Under the pieces are notes generated by a model. The model saw only the letters and a program-made list of their open reading frames with translations. It ran no database searches and was not told the origin of the DNA. The position numbers were made by a program, and so were the translations under genes. From Frateuria aurantia DSM 6220 (GTDB lineage: Bacteria > Pseudomonadota > Gammaproteobacteria > Xanthomonadales > Rhodanobacteraceae), in NCBI RefSeq assembly GCF_000242255.2, contig NC_017033.1, forward strand, positions 3,483,110 to 3,547,109: a stretch of 64,000 bases of DNA, read 5' to 3'. Of this stretch, positions 26,615-35,834 are shown one piece after another. How positions within the stretch are numbered: position 1 is the first letter of the stretch; each line of letters begins with the position of its first letter.

Positions 26615-27504
26615 GCCTGCTGCTCCAGCAACGCTTCGACCGCCGCCAGTGACGGCATGCCGGACTGGGCACCCAGCCTGGTGATCGACAAGGCGGCAGC
26701 GGCGGCGGCCTTGCAGACAGCGGTTTCGATACCCTCGCCCAGGAAGACGGCCAGGGCGGCATTGAAGGTGTCACCGGCACCGGTGGTATCGACGACCTCG
26801 ACCTGGAAGGCCGGCTGATGCCTGATCTGATCGCCGTTGCGGAACCACACGCCCTCGCCGCCACGGGTCATCACCAGCGGCAGAGACTGTTGCTCCAGCA
26901 CGGTACGGAAATCCCGCTCGGCCGGGGCGTCGATCAGAATCGCCAGCTCATGCTGGTTGGGAGTGATATGACTGGCCAGTTCCAGCCATTCGCGTGGCAG
27001 GGCCTGAGCCGGCGCCGGATTGAGGATCACCGGCACCCCCAGTTTGCGGCCCAGCCGCAGGGTGGCTTCGACCGTGGCCAGCGGAATCTCCATCTGCACC
27101 AGAATCGCATCGGCCGTGGCCAGGGTGGCTTCAGCGGCCAGGACATGCTCAGGGGCGACCCGGGCATTGGCACCGGCCACGATCACGATCCGGTTTTCAC
27201 CCTCGGCCACGCTGATCGATGCGGTGCCGGTGGCGGTATCCGCCAGCCGCTGCACGTGGCTCAGATCAATGCCTTCGGACTGCAGGCCCTGCCAGAGCTG
27301 ATCGCCAAACAGATCAGCCCCTACGGCACCGATCATGCTGACTCTGGCACCCAGCCGTGCCGCCGCAACGGCCTGGTTTGCACCCTTGCCACCGGCCACG
27401 GTCAGAAACCGCTCGCCGATCAAGGTTTCGCCGGGATCCGCAAACCGGGACGCCACGGTCACCAGGTCCATATTGATACTGCCAACCACCGCAATCTGAA
27501 CCAC
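26611..27504 (-). CDS. rbsK: Ribokinase
   Basis: It phosphorylates D-ribose to ribose 5-phosphate. The PfkB-family protein has 297 residues with GSINMDLVTVASRFADPGE, the sugar-binding GGKGANQAVAAARLGA, and the ATP/catalytic motif VVDTTGAGDTFNAALA, whose Asp is the base. The start is a GTG at 27504 with AGGAA about six bases upstream. It forms a two-gene operon with rbsD. The 430-base gap upstream (27505-27934), shared with the divergent peptidase gene, has no open frame I can assign. A TTGACT hexamer lies on the minus strand but has no convincing -10 partner. Confidence 0.95.
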   Translation of the reverse strand: MVQIAVVGSINMDLVTVASRFADPGETLIGERFLTVAGGKGANQAVAAARLGARVSMIGAVGADLFGDQLWQGLQSEGIDLSHVQRLADTATGTASISVAEGENRIVIVAGANARVAPEHVLAAEATLATADAILVQMEIPLATVEATLRLGRKLGVPVILNPAPAQALPREWLELASHITPNQHELAILIDAPAERDFRTVLEQQSLPLVMTRGGEGVWFRNGDQIRHQPAFQVEVVDTTGAGDTFNAALAVFLGEGIETAVCKAAAAAALSITRLGAQSGMPSLAAVEALLEQQA

Positions 27505-27934
27505 GCTGCTTCCTCACCCTCACTTCATCAGCGGCCAAGCTTAGTCCCAGATCGTCTGGCTGTGCACCTTGCAGGCAGACATCCGCCGAATAGATCGATC
27601 CAAGTCAAATTTCGTGCTGAATATCCTCCCCCGCCGCGGTGCAAAGCATCACCAAGGCGCCTCCCGGAGACTGTCCGGAGATACAAGGACGGGTGGCTCA
27701 CACGGCGGATGGACGCCCATCCGGTGGATGGCGTGCCATCGCATCGCGTGCAGACAACACGCCAAGGCGACCTGACACCCGGTACCGGCCGCGGAAGAAG
27801 GGGAACTGAAATCCACGAAGCGGCGGCCACCGCCCAAGGCACCGCCAGCAGCCGAAGCCTGCAGAAATTCACCGTCAGGACTAGCATCTGCAAGGGAATA
27901 GCAGTCAAATGCGCGTCCCATACGAAGGATCGTC

Positions 27935-30169
27935 ATGCGTTACTGGCTACACTGGATCTTTATCGCCATTACACTGCCGGTCATGGCCGACTCTCTCGAT
28001 ATCGATCACATCTTTGACGGCGGCAGCCTTGCCGGCCCCGCGCCGCGGCGACTGAAGATTTCCCCCGATGGCCGATGGGTGACCTTCCTGCGCGGCGAAC
28101 CGCAACAGCCCGGACGAATGGACCTGTGGGCCTACGCCCCGAATACCGGCAAGTCCTCGGTGCTGGTGGCCGCCGACCAGCTGCAGCAGGGCGACGCGCA
28201 GCTGTCCGCCGACGAACGGAGCCGGCGCGAACGCAGCCGCACGGCCGACCTGCGTGGCATCGTCGACTACCAGTGGTCGCCGGACGGCAAGGCCCTGCTG
28301 TTTCCGCTCGATGGCCGGCTTTATCTGTACACCCTTGGCCAGCGCCAGGCCCGTCTGCTGGATACCGGCGAGGGCGAAGTCCTGGATCCGCAGCTGTCGC
28401 CACATGGCCGCTACGTGGCCTATGTGCAGGACCGGAACCTGTGGACCCTGGACCTTGTCAGTGGCGAACGACAGGCACTGACCCGCGACGGCGGCGGCAG
28501 CGTGCACAATGGCGAAGCCGAATTCATCGCCCAGGAGGAAATGGGCCGCAGCCGTGGCTACTGGTGGTCGCCGGACGGCAGCCTGATCGCCTTTGAACGC
28601 TACGATGAAGCCGATGTCCCGCTGACGCAGCGTCTTGAAATCCATGCCGGTCACAATGAGCTGGCCAGCCAGCGCTATCCCTTTGCGGGTGGCCCCAATG
28701 TCACCGTCCGGCTGGGCCTGGTGGCACCGAGTGCCGGGCCGGTCCGCTGGATTGATCTGGGCTCCCAGGCCGATATCTACCTGACCGGGGTGCGCTGGCG
28801 CCCCGATGGGCAGCAGCTCAGCTATCAGCGCATGAGCCGCGACCAGCAACGACTGGATCTGCAGGCCGTCGATGTCCATACCCTGCTTCAGCGGACCCTG
28901 CTGACCGAGACCAGCGATGACTGGATCAATCTCAACGATGATCTGCATTTTCTGGCCGACGGCCGATTTGTCTGGGGCAGCGAACGCAGCGGCTTTCACC
29001 AGCTGTATCTCTATGGTCCGCAGGGTCGCCTGCTGCATGCCATCAGTGCCGGCCCCTGGGCCATCGACGAACTGCTGGCCGTGAATGAAGCCCATGGCAA
29101 GGTGTATTTCAGCAGCAACCGCGATGCCGTCCCGGACCGTCAGATCTACAGCCTGCCGCTGGACGGCAGCGCCGCCGGCCGGCCGCAGCGGATCAGCCTG
29201 GGCGAGGGTACCCACCAGGCCGTGTTCAGTCGCCAGGCCGACTTCTATGTCGACACCTGGTCCAATCCGCTGACGCCCCCCCAGGTCAGCCTGCGCCGCC
29301 CGGATGGTCATCTGCTGAACTGGCTGGAAGCCAACCCGCTGCAGCCGGGCCACCCGTTCTGGCGCTACCGGGACAGTCTGGTCGAACCCGAGTTCGGTAC
29401 CTTGACCGCCAAGGACGGCCAGACCCTGTACTACCGCCTTTACAAGCCGGCCGGTTTCGACCCGCAGCGACGCTATCCGGTCTTCGACAGCTTCTATGGC
29501 GGCCCGCATGCACAGTCGGTCACCAATGCCTGGGGTGATTATTTCAACCAGTACATGGCCAATCAGGGATTCGTGGTATTCACCCTCGACAACCGGGGCA
29601 CCTCGCGGCGCGGGCATGCCTTCGAACAGCCGATCTACCAGCAGCTGGGCGATGCCGAGGTGGAAGACCAATTGACCGGCCTGAACTGGCTGAAAACCCT
29701 GCCCTGGGTCGATCCCGAGCGTATCGGCGTCTTCGGCTGGAGCTATGGCGGCTATCTCAGCCTGATGCTGCTGGCCAAGGCGGGCGACCAGATCGCGGGC
29801 GGTGTGGCCGTGGCGCCGGTCACCAACTGGAAGCTGTACGACACCTTCTACACCGAGCGCTATCTCGGCAAGCCGCAGGACAATCCGGGCGGCTATATCC
29901 GCAGCTCGCCGATGGCCTGGCTCGATGGCATGACCGGCAAGCTGATGCTGGTCCACGGCATGGCCGATGACAACGTGCTGTTTCTCAACAGCACCGAACT
30001 GATGTCCGCGCTGCAGGATCTGGGCCGGCCGTTCCAGCTGATGACCTACCCTGGCGGCAAACACGGTCTGAACAGCACACCGGCCCAGCGGCGCCATGTG
30101 TATCACCTGATCGACACCTTTTTCCGCGAGCAGATCGCCGGGCGCAGGCTCCCGCAGGCCTCGCCTTGA
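27935..30169 (+). CDS. Exported S9 dipeptidyl peptidase (DPP IV-like)
   Basis: This S9B-type serine peptidase probably releases X-Pro dipeptides in the periplasm. A short signal peptide (WLHWIFIAITLPVMA) precedes a beta-propeller domain with the N-terminus-binding glutamates in AEFIAQEEMGRSRGYWWSPDG. The C-terminal hydrolase domain has the nucleophile in GWSYGGY (Ser603), the acid in MADDNV (678/679) and the base in GGKHGL (His710). All catalytic parts are present. AAGGA lies upstream of the ATG. A TACACT sequence inside the first codons could be a promoter element, which would favour a later start, so the start is uncertain. It is divergent from rbsK. Confidence 0.93.
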   Translation: MRYWLHWIFIAITLPVMADSLDIDHIFDGGSLAGPAPRRLKISPDGRWVTFLRGEPQQPGRMDLWAYAPNTGKSSVLVAADQLQQGDAQLSADERSRRERSRTADLRGIVDYQWSPDGKALLFPLDGRLYLYTLGQRQARLLDTGEGEVLDPQLSPHGRYVAYVQDRNLWTLDLVSGERQALTRDGGGSVHNGEAEFIAQEEMGRSRGYWWSPDGSLIAFERYDEADVPLTQRLEIHAGHNELASQRYPFAGGPNVTVRLGLVAPSAGPVRWIDLGSQADIYLTGVRWRPDGQQLSYQRMSRDQQRLDLQAVDVHTLLQRTLLTETSDDWINLNDDLHFLADGRFVWGSERSGFHQLYLYGPQGRLLHAISAGPWAIDELLAVNEAHGKVYFSSNRDAVPDRQIYSLPLDGSAAGRPQRISLGEGTHQAVFSRQADFYVDTWSNPLTPPQVSLRRPDGHLLNWLEANPLQPGHPFWRYRDSLVEPEFGTLTAKDGQTLYYRLYKPAGFDPQRRYPVFDSFYGGPHAQSVTNAWGDYFNQYMANQGFVVFTLDNRGTSRRGHAFEQPIYQQLGDAEVEDQLTGLNWLKTLPWVDPERIGVFGWSYGGYLSLMLLAKAGDQIAGGVAVAPVTNWKLYDTFYTERYLGKPQDNPGGYIRSSPMAWLDGMTGKLMLVHGMADDNVLFLNSTELMSALQDLGRPFQLMTYPGGKHGLNSTPAQRRHVYHLIDTFFREQIAGRRLPQASP

Positions 30170-30185
30170 AGGGCGCTCGGGCAGA

Positions 30186-30218
30186 CCGGACGGCTACCGG
30201 TTGCCGGCAGCCGTCCGG
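30186..30218 (+). terminator. Terminator after the DPP IV-like gene
   Basis: CCGGACGGCT and AGCCGTCCGG form a perfect 10-bp stem around a 13-base loop, 16 bases after the stop. Confidence 0.65.
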
Positions 30219-30331
30219 CCGGATGATCGGCTTTGATCCGGCATGGATCTTTTTTTCACTCTGACCATGCCGCGCAAGCGCTAGAACGCGCTGACACCGC
30301 CCAGCTATCCGGCCCACCGGGGTACCTACCC

Positions 30332-31834
30332 ATGGCAAGCATCCGCTGGATCTCCGCTCCGTTGCTGTTCGGCCTCTGGCTGTCCACCGGCCTGCCCGCT
30401 CAGGCCGGAACAGCCGATCCGGTCGGCCCGATCCTTCGGCTGGAGCCGATGCCGGCCTTCGGCCATGCCTTCGGCAGCATGCCCTTCCAGCAGGTGCCGG
30501 ATGATCCCGCGGCTGTTGGCTACCGGGAGGACGAGTATGCGTTTTCGGGAGTGGCGCGTATCTATGGCTTCGCCGCCGGTAGCGACAGCAGCCACATTGA
30601 ACGGCTGGGCAGCACCGAATACGTCGACCGGATGCTGGTCCGCCGGCCGGTGGATCCCGGACGCTTCAGCGGCAACGTCCTGGTCGAGATCATCAACTCC
30701 GCACTGGACTTCGACGCCATGGCAGCATGGCCCTACATGTGGCGACAATTGACCCGGGCCGGTGATATCTGGGTCGGTCTTACCGCCACGCCCGCCGGGA
30801 TCCGCGCCCTGCAGTTCGCCAATCCTTCGCGCTATGCCCAACTCGGTTTCGGCACCAACCCTGACCCTGGCTGCCACTCCACGGCACCTGAAGCGGGCGT
30901 GATCTTCGACGTGATGACCCAGACCAGCCAGCTGCTGCGCCAGACCGGCAACCCGCTGAATCCCCTGCACGGTCTTCCGGTCAAGGCCCTGATCGCCACC
31001 GGCTATTCCCAGGGCGCCATGATTGTGGCGACCTATACCAATGCCATCGCCCCGAATCTCGAGGGCCCGGCCTACGATGGCTATATTTCGATCGCCGGTC
31101 TCGGCGGTTACGCGCTCAACAATTGCGAGGCCCTGACCGATTTCGCCAGCAGGATCCTGACCCCGGTCTCCAACGGCATTCCGTTGATGCAGGTACAGAC
31201 CACTTCGGAAACCGTGCTGCTTCCGCTGGGCTTGCCCGGCGAATCCGTGCATGACCGCGACATCGGCGCACCATATCGCTATTACGATGTGGCCGGCAGC
31301 GGGCATCTGGACCGGATCCTCACCAATCATGCCGCCGATGCCGCCGACCTTTACGCCGCTGGTGGCTATGATGTCGAAGCGGCCATCGAGGGCTGCCATC
31401 TGGCCTGGCCACTCAGCCGCTTTCCCGCCGAGTATGTCTACGACAATCTGCTGGCCCGGATGGAGGCCTGGATCCAGGAGGGGCAGCCACCGCCGCCCAG
31501 TCAACGTTTCCTGCTGGGCGGCTGGCTGTGGCCCGGCCAACCTGTGGGCGGATTGCGCTCACCGGCGATGGACGTGCCGACCGCCGACTATTTCATCGGT
31601 GCCGGCCTGCCGCTGCTGACCAGCAGCGGCGGTTTCACGCGAGGCATTCCCTGCTTCTTCCTTGCGATCGAACATGATTATTCGCACAGCGAGCTGAAAC
31701 GCCGCTATGGCAGCCACGACCAGTACCTCGAGCAGGTCAGCCGCCGGACCGTGCAGTTGCAGCAGCAAGGCTGGCTTACCGATGACGATGCGGCCGAGAT
31801 CGTCCGTCAGGCGAGGGCGGCAGATATCCCGTGA
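30332..31834 (+). CDS. Exported alpha/beta hydrolase (Abhydrolase_10-like)
   Basis: The protein is a secreted alpha/beta-hydrolase of unknown substrate, resembling large bacterial proteins annotated as alpha/beta hydrolase domain proteins. From the ATG at 30332 (500 residues) there is a signal peptide ISAPLLFGLWLSTGLPAQA. The nucleophile elbow is GYSQGA (Ser226), preceded by FANPSRYAQLGFGTNP. A histidine in YYDVAGSGHLDR is a good base candidate. GGGG lies about nine bases before this ATG. It sits between two exported S9 peptidases, converging on the second. Whether it is an esterase, lactonase or depolymerase cannot be told from sequence alone. Confidence 0.75.
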   Translation: MASIRWISAPLLFGLWLSTGLPAQAGTADPVGPILRLEPMPAFGHAFGSMPFQQVPDDPAAVGYREDEYAFSGVARIYGFAAGSDSSHIERLGSTEYVDRMLVRRPVDPGRFSGNVLVEIINSALDFDAMAAWPYMWRQLTRAGDIWVGLTATPAGIRALQFANPSRYAQLGFGTNPDPGCHSTAPEAGVIFDVMTQTSQLLRQTGNPLNPLHGLPVKALIATGYSQGAMIVATYTNAIAPNLEGPAYDGYISIAGLGGYALNNCEALTDFASRILTPVSNGIPLMQVQTTSETVLLPLGLPGESVHDRDIGAPYRYYDVAGSGHLDRILTNHAADAADLYAAGGYDVEAAIEGCHLAWPLSRFPAEYVYDNLLARMEAWIQEGQPPPPSQRFLLGGWLWPGQPVGGLRSPAMDVPTADYFIGAGLPLLTSSGGFTRGIPCFFLAIEHDYSHSELKRRYGSHDQYLEQVSRRTVQLQQQGWLTDDDAAEIVRQARAADIP

Positions 31835-31846
31835 TGCCCGGGGAAC

Positions 31847-31875
31847 ACCGTGGCGGCAGCTCGGGCCGCCACGGT
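31847..31875. terminator. Bidirectional terminator between the hydrolase and second S9 peptidase
   Basis: ACCGTGGCGGC and GCCGCCACGGT form a perfect 11-bp stem around AGCTCGG in the 49-base gap between two convergent genes. Confidence 0.75.
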
Positions 31876-31883
31876 CGGCCCGC

Positions 31884-34250
31884 TCAGTGCCGGCTGACCG
31901 GCAGCGGATACTCCCTGGGTGGTTCGGCACCCAGCAGATAGCGCACAAAGTAATCCCAGCGTCGCCGCATCATGTAGGGCGCGGCAGCCCCGTAGCCATG
32001 GTGGGCATTGGGTATCACCACCAGATCAAAATCCTTGTTGGCCTTGATCAGCGCGTCGACCACCAGCAAGGTGTTGTTGGGCGGAACATTGTCGTCCAGA
32101 GTACCGTAGGCCAGCATCAGATGGCCCTTGAGACCGGCCACGAAGGATTCATTGGCCTGGGCATCGTAATTGCTGTGACCGGAAGCATCGACATGCTCCA
32201 GCCCCTGCCATTTCTCGGCCCAGTCATCCTCGTATTCACGGTTCTCGTGATTGCCGCTTTCCGCGATACCGACCTTGAACACTTGCGGGTAATGGAACAT
32301 CGCTGCCGCAGTGGTGTTGCCGCCGCCGGAGTGCCCCCATATTCCGACCCGGTTGGTGTCGATCCAGCTGTAACGCTGCCCCAGCTGCCTGATGGCAGCT
32401 ACCTGGTCAGGCAGGGTGTCGTCCTCGATATGCTGGAAATAAGCCGTATGGAAGTCCTTGGATCGCCACGGCGTACCCATTCCGTCAACCGCGATCACGA
32501 CAAAACCCAGTTCGGCCAGTGCCTGATTGTCTCCCGCCGCCGGCAGAAAGCTGCGGCCTCGCACCGAGCCGGTCTGCGGGCCGGGATAGACGTAGTCGAT
32601 CAGCGGATAGTGTCGGGAGGGATCGAAATGCGAGGGCTTGAACATCATCCCGTACAGATCGGTCCTGCCATCGCGCCCCTTGACCGTGAAGGGCACGGGC
32701 GGCACCCAGCCGGCGGCCAGCAATCGATGGATGTCAGCCGTGGCCAGCGTCATCCGCACCCGCCCCGCGCCATCCCGCAACACGGCCGTAGGCGGCACTG
32801 TCCGGGTGGAACGGATATCCACGAAATCATGGCCGGCCGGCGACATGTCGATGCTGTGGTCCGCCGCTTCGGGGGTCAGCAAGGTCTCGCCACGACCATC
32901 AAAGCCGATACGGTAGAAGGCCTGATAGTAGGGGTTCCAGCCCTTTTCCCGACCCACGCCGCGAAACCAGATCTGCCGACTGACCGGATCGACGGCCAGA
33001 ACCTGAGTGACATTGCCCTGCCCGCGGGTAATCCGCGACTTGAGCTTGCCGGTGTCGAGATCGTACAGATACAGCTGGCCCCAGCCATCGCGCTCGCTGA
33101 ACCAGATCACCTCATGGGAGGCCGGCAGATACTGCCAGTTGACCATGTCGTTGCCGCTTTCGAACCAGGTCGCCACCTGCTCGTCGAACACCGTACGGAC
33201 CGCACCGGTCTGCGGATCAGCGACCCGGAACCATTCATGCCGATGGTCGCGCGAGGTGGACACGAAGCCCAGACTGCGGCTGTCAGGAGCCCATTTCACA
33301 TCATCCCAGCCGCCGTCCGGTCCGCAGCTGATGTCATCGCACAGGCTTGAGCGATGCTGGTCCGGTGGCATGTCCAGGCGGATGACCTTGCGCGCGGCCA
33401 CATCGATGACCACCCGCTGGATCATGGTGACCTGCTTGTCGCCCACCAGCGGATACTTCCAGCTCAGCAGTTTCGGATGGCCGATCTGGGTCGTCACCAG
33501 GTACATGTCGCCGGTATGGCGCTGATCCTGCTGGAAGGTGGCGATCCGACGCGAATCCGGAGACCACACCAGAATCGCGTGATCGGTATGCTTCCAGCCG
33601 GCATTGTCGGTGGCATAGCCGAAATTCTCGACCCCGTCCGTGGTCAGCTGCGTTTCCTGGCCGGTCGCCGTGTCCCGCACCCAAAGGTTCCAGTTGCGGA
33701 TAAAGGCCGCCTGCCTGCGATCCGGGGACAGCACCCCCGGTTCCTGCCCCGCCAGTCCGCCAGCATGACGCCTGATGGCTGCATCGGATGCCGGGGCGCA
33801 GTGCAGCGGTGTTGCCGTGGTGCAGGTGTAGTAGCGATCCCCGCGCCGGACCAGCGCTACGCCTTCGGCCTGTGGCCACCAGCCGCTGATGACCGGTACG
33901 GTCGCCGCCACCGGGGACGCGCCAGCCGAGATCAGGGCCGCGTCCAGGGCCGCAGGATCAAACAGCGAGCTTCGCCGGCGAGTGTCGGCATCCACCAGCA
34001 CGTACTGCGTGACGGAACGTGCGGTATCGGCATACCAGAAATGGTTCGCGTCCAGCCAATGGACCTGCCTCACGTTGTGATCGACCAGCGGAGCCAATGC
34101 CGGTGCCAGCATCGACTGGGCTCGCTGGTAATCGGTCGCCGTGACCTTGGGCATGGGGCCGGCCGTGACCTGGGCCGAAGCCAGCGGCGGCAACAGCCAT
34201 CCAAACGCCAGGGCCAGACCCCAGCCGAACTTGTTGATCGTGCGAACCAT
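31884..34250 (-). CDS. Exported S9 prolyl oligopeptidase/DPP-like peptidase
   Basis: This is a second exported S9 family peptidase with the layout of a DPP IV-type enzyme. From the ATG at 34250, which has AGGAG about five bases upstream, the protein is 788 residues with signal peptide WGLALAFGWLLPPLASA. A propeller domain follows, with repeats such as LVWSPDSRRIATFQQD and VKWAPDSRSLGFVST. The hydrolase domain has the nucleophile in GHSGGG (Ser641), the acid in GTLDDNV and the base in NAHHGYG. The nucleophile motif differs from the GWSYGGY of the neighbour at 27935, so the two are diverged rather than recent copies. The frame continues upstream to 34352 without signal-like sequence. Confidence 0.9.
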   Translation of the reverse strand: MVRTINKFGWGLALAFGWLLPPLASAQVTAGPMPKVTATDYQRAQSMLAPALAPLVDHNVRQVHWLDANHFWYADTARSVTQYVLVDADTRRRSSLFDPAALDAALISAGASPVAATVPVISGWWPQAEGVALVRRGDRYYTCTTATPLHCAPASDAAIRRHAGGLAGQEPGVLSPDRRQAAFIRNWNLWVRDTATGQETQLTTDGVENFGYATDNAGWKHTDHAILVWSPDSRRIATFQQDQRHTGDMYLVTTQIGHPKLLSWKYPLVGDKQVTMIQRVVIDVAARKVIRLDMPPDQHRSSLCDDISCGPDGGWDDVKWAPDSRSLGFVSTSRDHRHEWFRVADPQTGAVRTVFDEQVATWFESGNDMVNWQYLPASHEVIWFSERDGWGQLYLYDLDTGKLKSRITRGQGNVTQVLAVDPVSRQIWFRGVGREKGWNPYYQAFYRIGFDGRGETLLTPEAADHSIDMSPAGHDFVDIRSTRTVPPTAVLRDGAGRVRMTLATADIHRLLAAGWVPPVPFTVKGRDGRTDLYGMMFKPSHFDPSRHYPLIDYVYPGPQTGSVRGRSFLPAAGDNQALAELGFVVIAVDGMGTPWRSKDFHTAYFQHIEDDTLPDQVAAIRQLGQRYSWIDTNRVGIWGHSGGGNTTAAAMFHYPQVFKVGIAESGNHENREYEDDWAEKWQGLEHVDASGHSNYDAQANESFVAGLKGHLMLAYGTLDDNVPPNNTLLVVDALIKANKDFDLVVIPNAHHGYGAAAPYMMRRRWDYFVRYLLGAEPPREYPLPVSRH

Positions 34251-34368
34251 CCCCGCTCCTCGAAAAAGCCACCCCAGGCGGCATATCGCCTCGAGAATAG
34301 GGCAGATGCACCGGCCCGGCCTGTGCCATAGGTTGATCGCCCGGCAAGCCACCCCGACGCGAGGCGGC

Positions 34369-34374
34369 TATAAT
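34369..34374 (+). promoter_or_regulatory. Consensus -10 element before the thioesterase gene
   Basis: A perfect TATAAT lies 31 bases upstream of the ATG at 34406. No good -35 hexamer is found at 16-18 bases. Because the hexamer overlaps the in-frame ATG at 34373, translation more likely starts at 34406. Confidence 0.5.
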
Positions 34375-34405
34375 GTCGCACTGCCCCCCATGGACGCGTC
34401 CTCTC

Positions 34406-34780
34406 ATGTTGCCCGAAGCCCGCCTGCAGGAAATCGTGTTTCCCGACCATACCAACCATCTGGGCACCCTGTTCGGTGGTCAGGCTCTGGCCTGGATGGA
34501 CAAGGCGGCCTTCATTGTCGCTTCCCGTCATTCGCGCAGAACGGTGGTGACGGCCCGCTCGGAACGGGTCGACTTCCGGCTCCCGGTCCGCAAGGGACAG
34601 CTGGTCGAGCTGGTGGCCCGGCTGGTCACGGTCGGCCGCAGTTCGATGCAGGTCGATGTCGAGCTCATCGCCGAGGATCCGCTCTCCGGCGAACGCCAGC
34701 TGTGCACCACCGGTCGCTTCGTGATGATCGCCCTCGACGAAAACGGTCAGCCCTCGCAGGTCCCGCCACTGCCGGCCTGA
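34406..34780 (+). CDS. Acyl-CoA thioesterase, hotdog fold (YciA-like)
   Basis: It probably hydrolyses acyl-CoA thioesters. The 124-residue protein is a single hotdog domain of the YciA/BACH group: VFPDHTNHLGTLFGGQALAWMDKAAF contains the catalytic Asp and Gly-rich helix start [key parts PDHTNHLGTLFGG and ALAWMDKAAF]. SERVDFRLPVRKGQLVEL follows. The start at 34406 is chosen over 34373 because a TATAAT box overlaps the earlier codon. It is followed after 78 bases by queF on the same strand. Confidence 0.88.
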   Translation: MLPEARLQEIVFPDHTNHLGTLFGGQALAWMDKAAFIVASRHSRRTVVTARSERVDFRLPVRKGQLVELVARLVTVGRSSMQVDVELIAEDPLSGERQLCTTGRFVMIALDENGQPSQVPPLPA

Positions 34781-34858
34781 GGGTCCGGGGCTCCACCGAT
34801 GACCGGTGAGCGCCCTCCCCCCTGCTGCGAGCGGCGCGGCTTGGGCTAACATAGCTCC

Positions 34859-35692
34859 ATGACTACTCCTGATCATTCCCCTCTGGGCAAGGCCACGGTT
34901 TACGCCAGCCACTACGATGCCGGCTTGCTGTTCCCGATCCCGCGCCAGGCCAATCGCGGCCAGTTCGGCCTCGGCGAAGGACCGCTGCCGTTCAACGGCG
35001 TCGATATCTGGAACGCCTATGAACTGTCCTGGCTGAATGCGCGCGGCCTGCCGCAAGTCGGTCTGGCCGAGTTCCGGGTTCCGGCTGATTCACCGAACAT
35101 CATCGAGTCCAAGTCCTTCAAGCTTTATCTGAACGGATTTTCCCAGGAAGTCTTCGACAGCCCCGACGCCCTTGCCGCCGTTCTGGGCAGGGATCTGGGG
35201 GCGGCCGCCGGCGCTCCGGTCAAAGTCAGCCTGCGCCCCGCACGCAGCGATCAGGTCCGGCTGCAGGACCTGGAAGGCCAGCTGATCGACAAGCTCGAAG
35301 TCAGCATCGACAGCTACGGTCCGCCGGATGCATCGCTGCTCAAACTGCAGGATGCATCGGCCGGCGCAGCCATCGAGGAAACCCTGGTCTCGGACCTGCT
35401 GCGCTCCAACTGCCCCGTCACCGGCCAGCCGGACTGGGGCACGCTGCAGATCCGTTACCACGGAGCGCCCATCGATCACGCCAGCGTGGTGCGCTATCTG
35501 GTGTCCTTCCGCGAGCACAGTGACTTCCACGAACACTGCGTGGAACGGATCTGGCTGGACCTGCAGCAGCAATGCCGGCCCCGCAGCCTCAGTGTCTATG
35601 CCCGCTATACCCGCCGCGGAGGGCTGGATATCAACCCTTACCGCAGCAGCGGCACGGAAACGGCTCCGGATATCCGCACGGCACGCCAGTAG
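34859..35692 (+). CDS. queF: NADPH-dependent 7-cyano-7-deazaguanine reductase, long form
   Basis: QueF reduces preQ0 to preQ1 in queuosine tRNA modification. The 277-residue length is that of the two-domain E. coli type. The substrate motif [17 protein letters not shown] is in the N-terminal half, the catalytic Cys in [18 protein letters not shown], and the [18 protein letters not shown] tract follows. TAACAT, nine bases before the ATG, resembles a -10 element and would imply a very short leader. The other queuosine genes are not in this window. Confidence 0.97.
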   Translation: MTTPDHSPLGKATVYASHYDAGLLFPIPRQANRGQFGLGEGPLPFNGVDIWNAYELSWLNARGLPQVGLAEFRVPADSPNIIESKSFKLYLNGFSQEVFDSPDALAAVLGRDLGAAAGAPVKVSLRPARSDQVRLQDLEGQLIDKLEVSIDSYGPPDASLLKLQDASAGAAIEETLVSDLLRSNCPVTGQPDWGTLQIRYHGAPIDHASVVRYLVSFREHSDFHEHCVERIWLDLQQQCRPRSLSVYARYTRRGGLDINPYRSSGTETAPDIRTARQ

Positions 35693-35834
35693 GGCTCCGC
35701 ATGCTCAGTAATCCTCGCTTCATATCCACTGCGCTTCAATAAACCCAAACGTATTCGGCGATGTACGGCGCCGCCATGACGGCGTCCATTGCACGGTATC
35801 CGCCAACTCGAGTCCATTCGGAACCTTCACGACC

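Noticed and set aside
27947-30106. 719-codon open frame opposite the DPP IV-like gene
   Set aside because: The plus strand carries a full S9 peptidase with intact triad; the antisense product has no recognisable motif.
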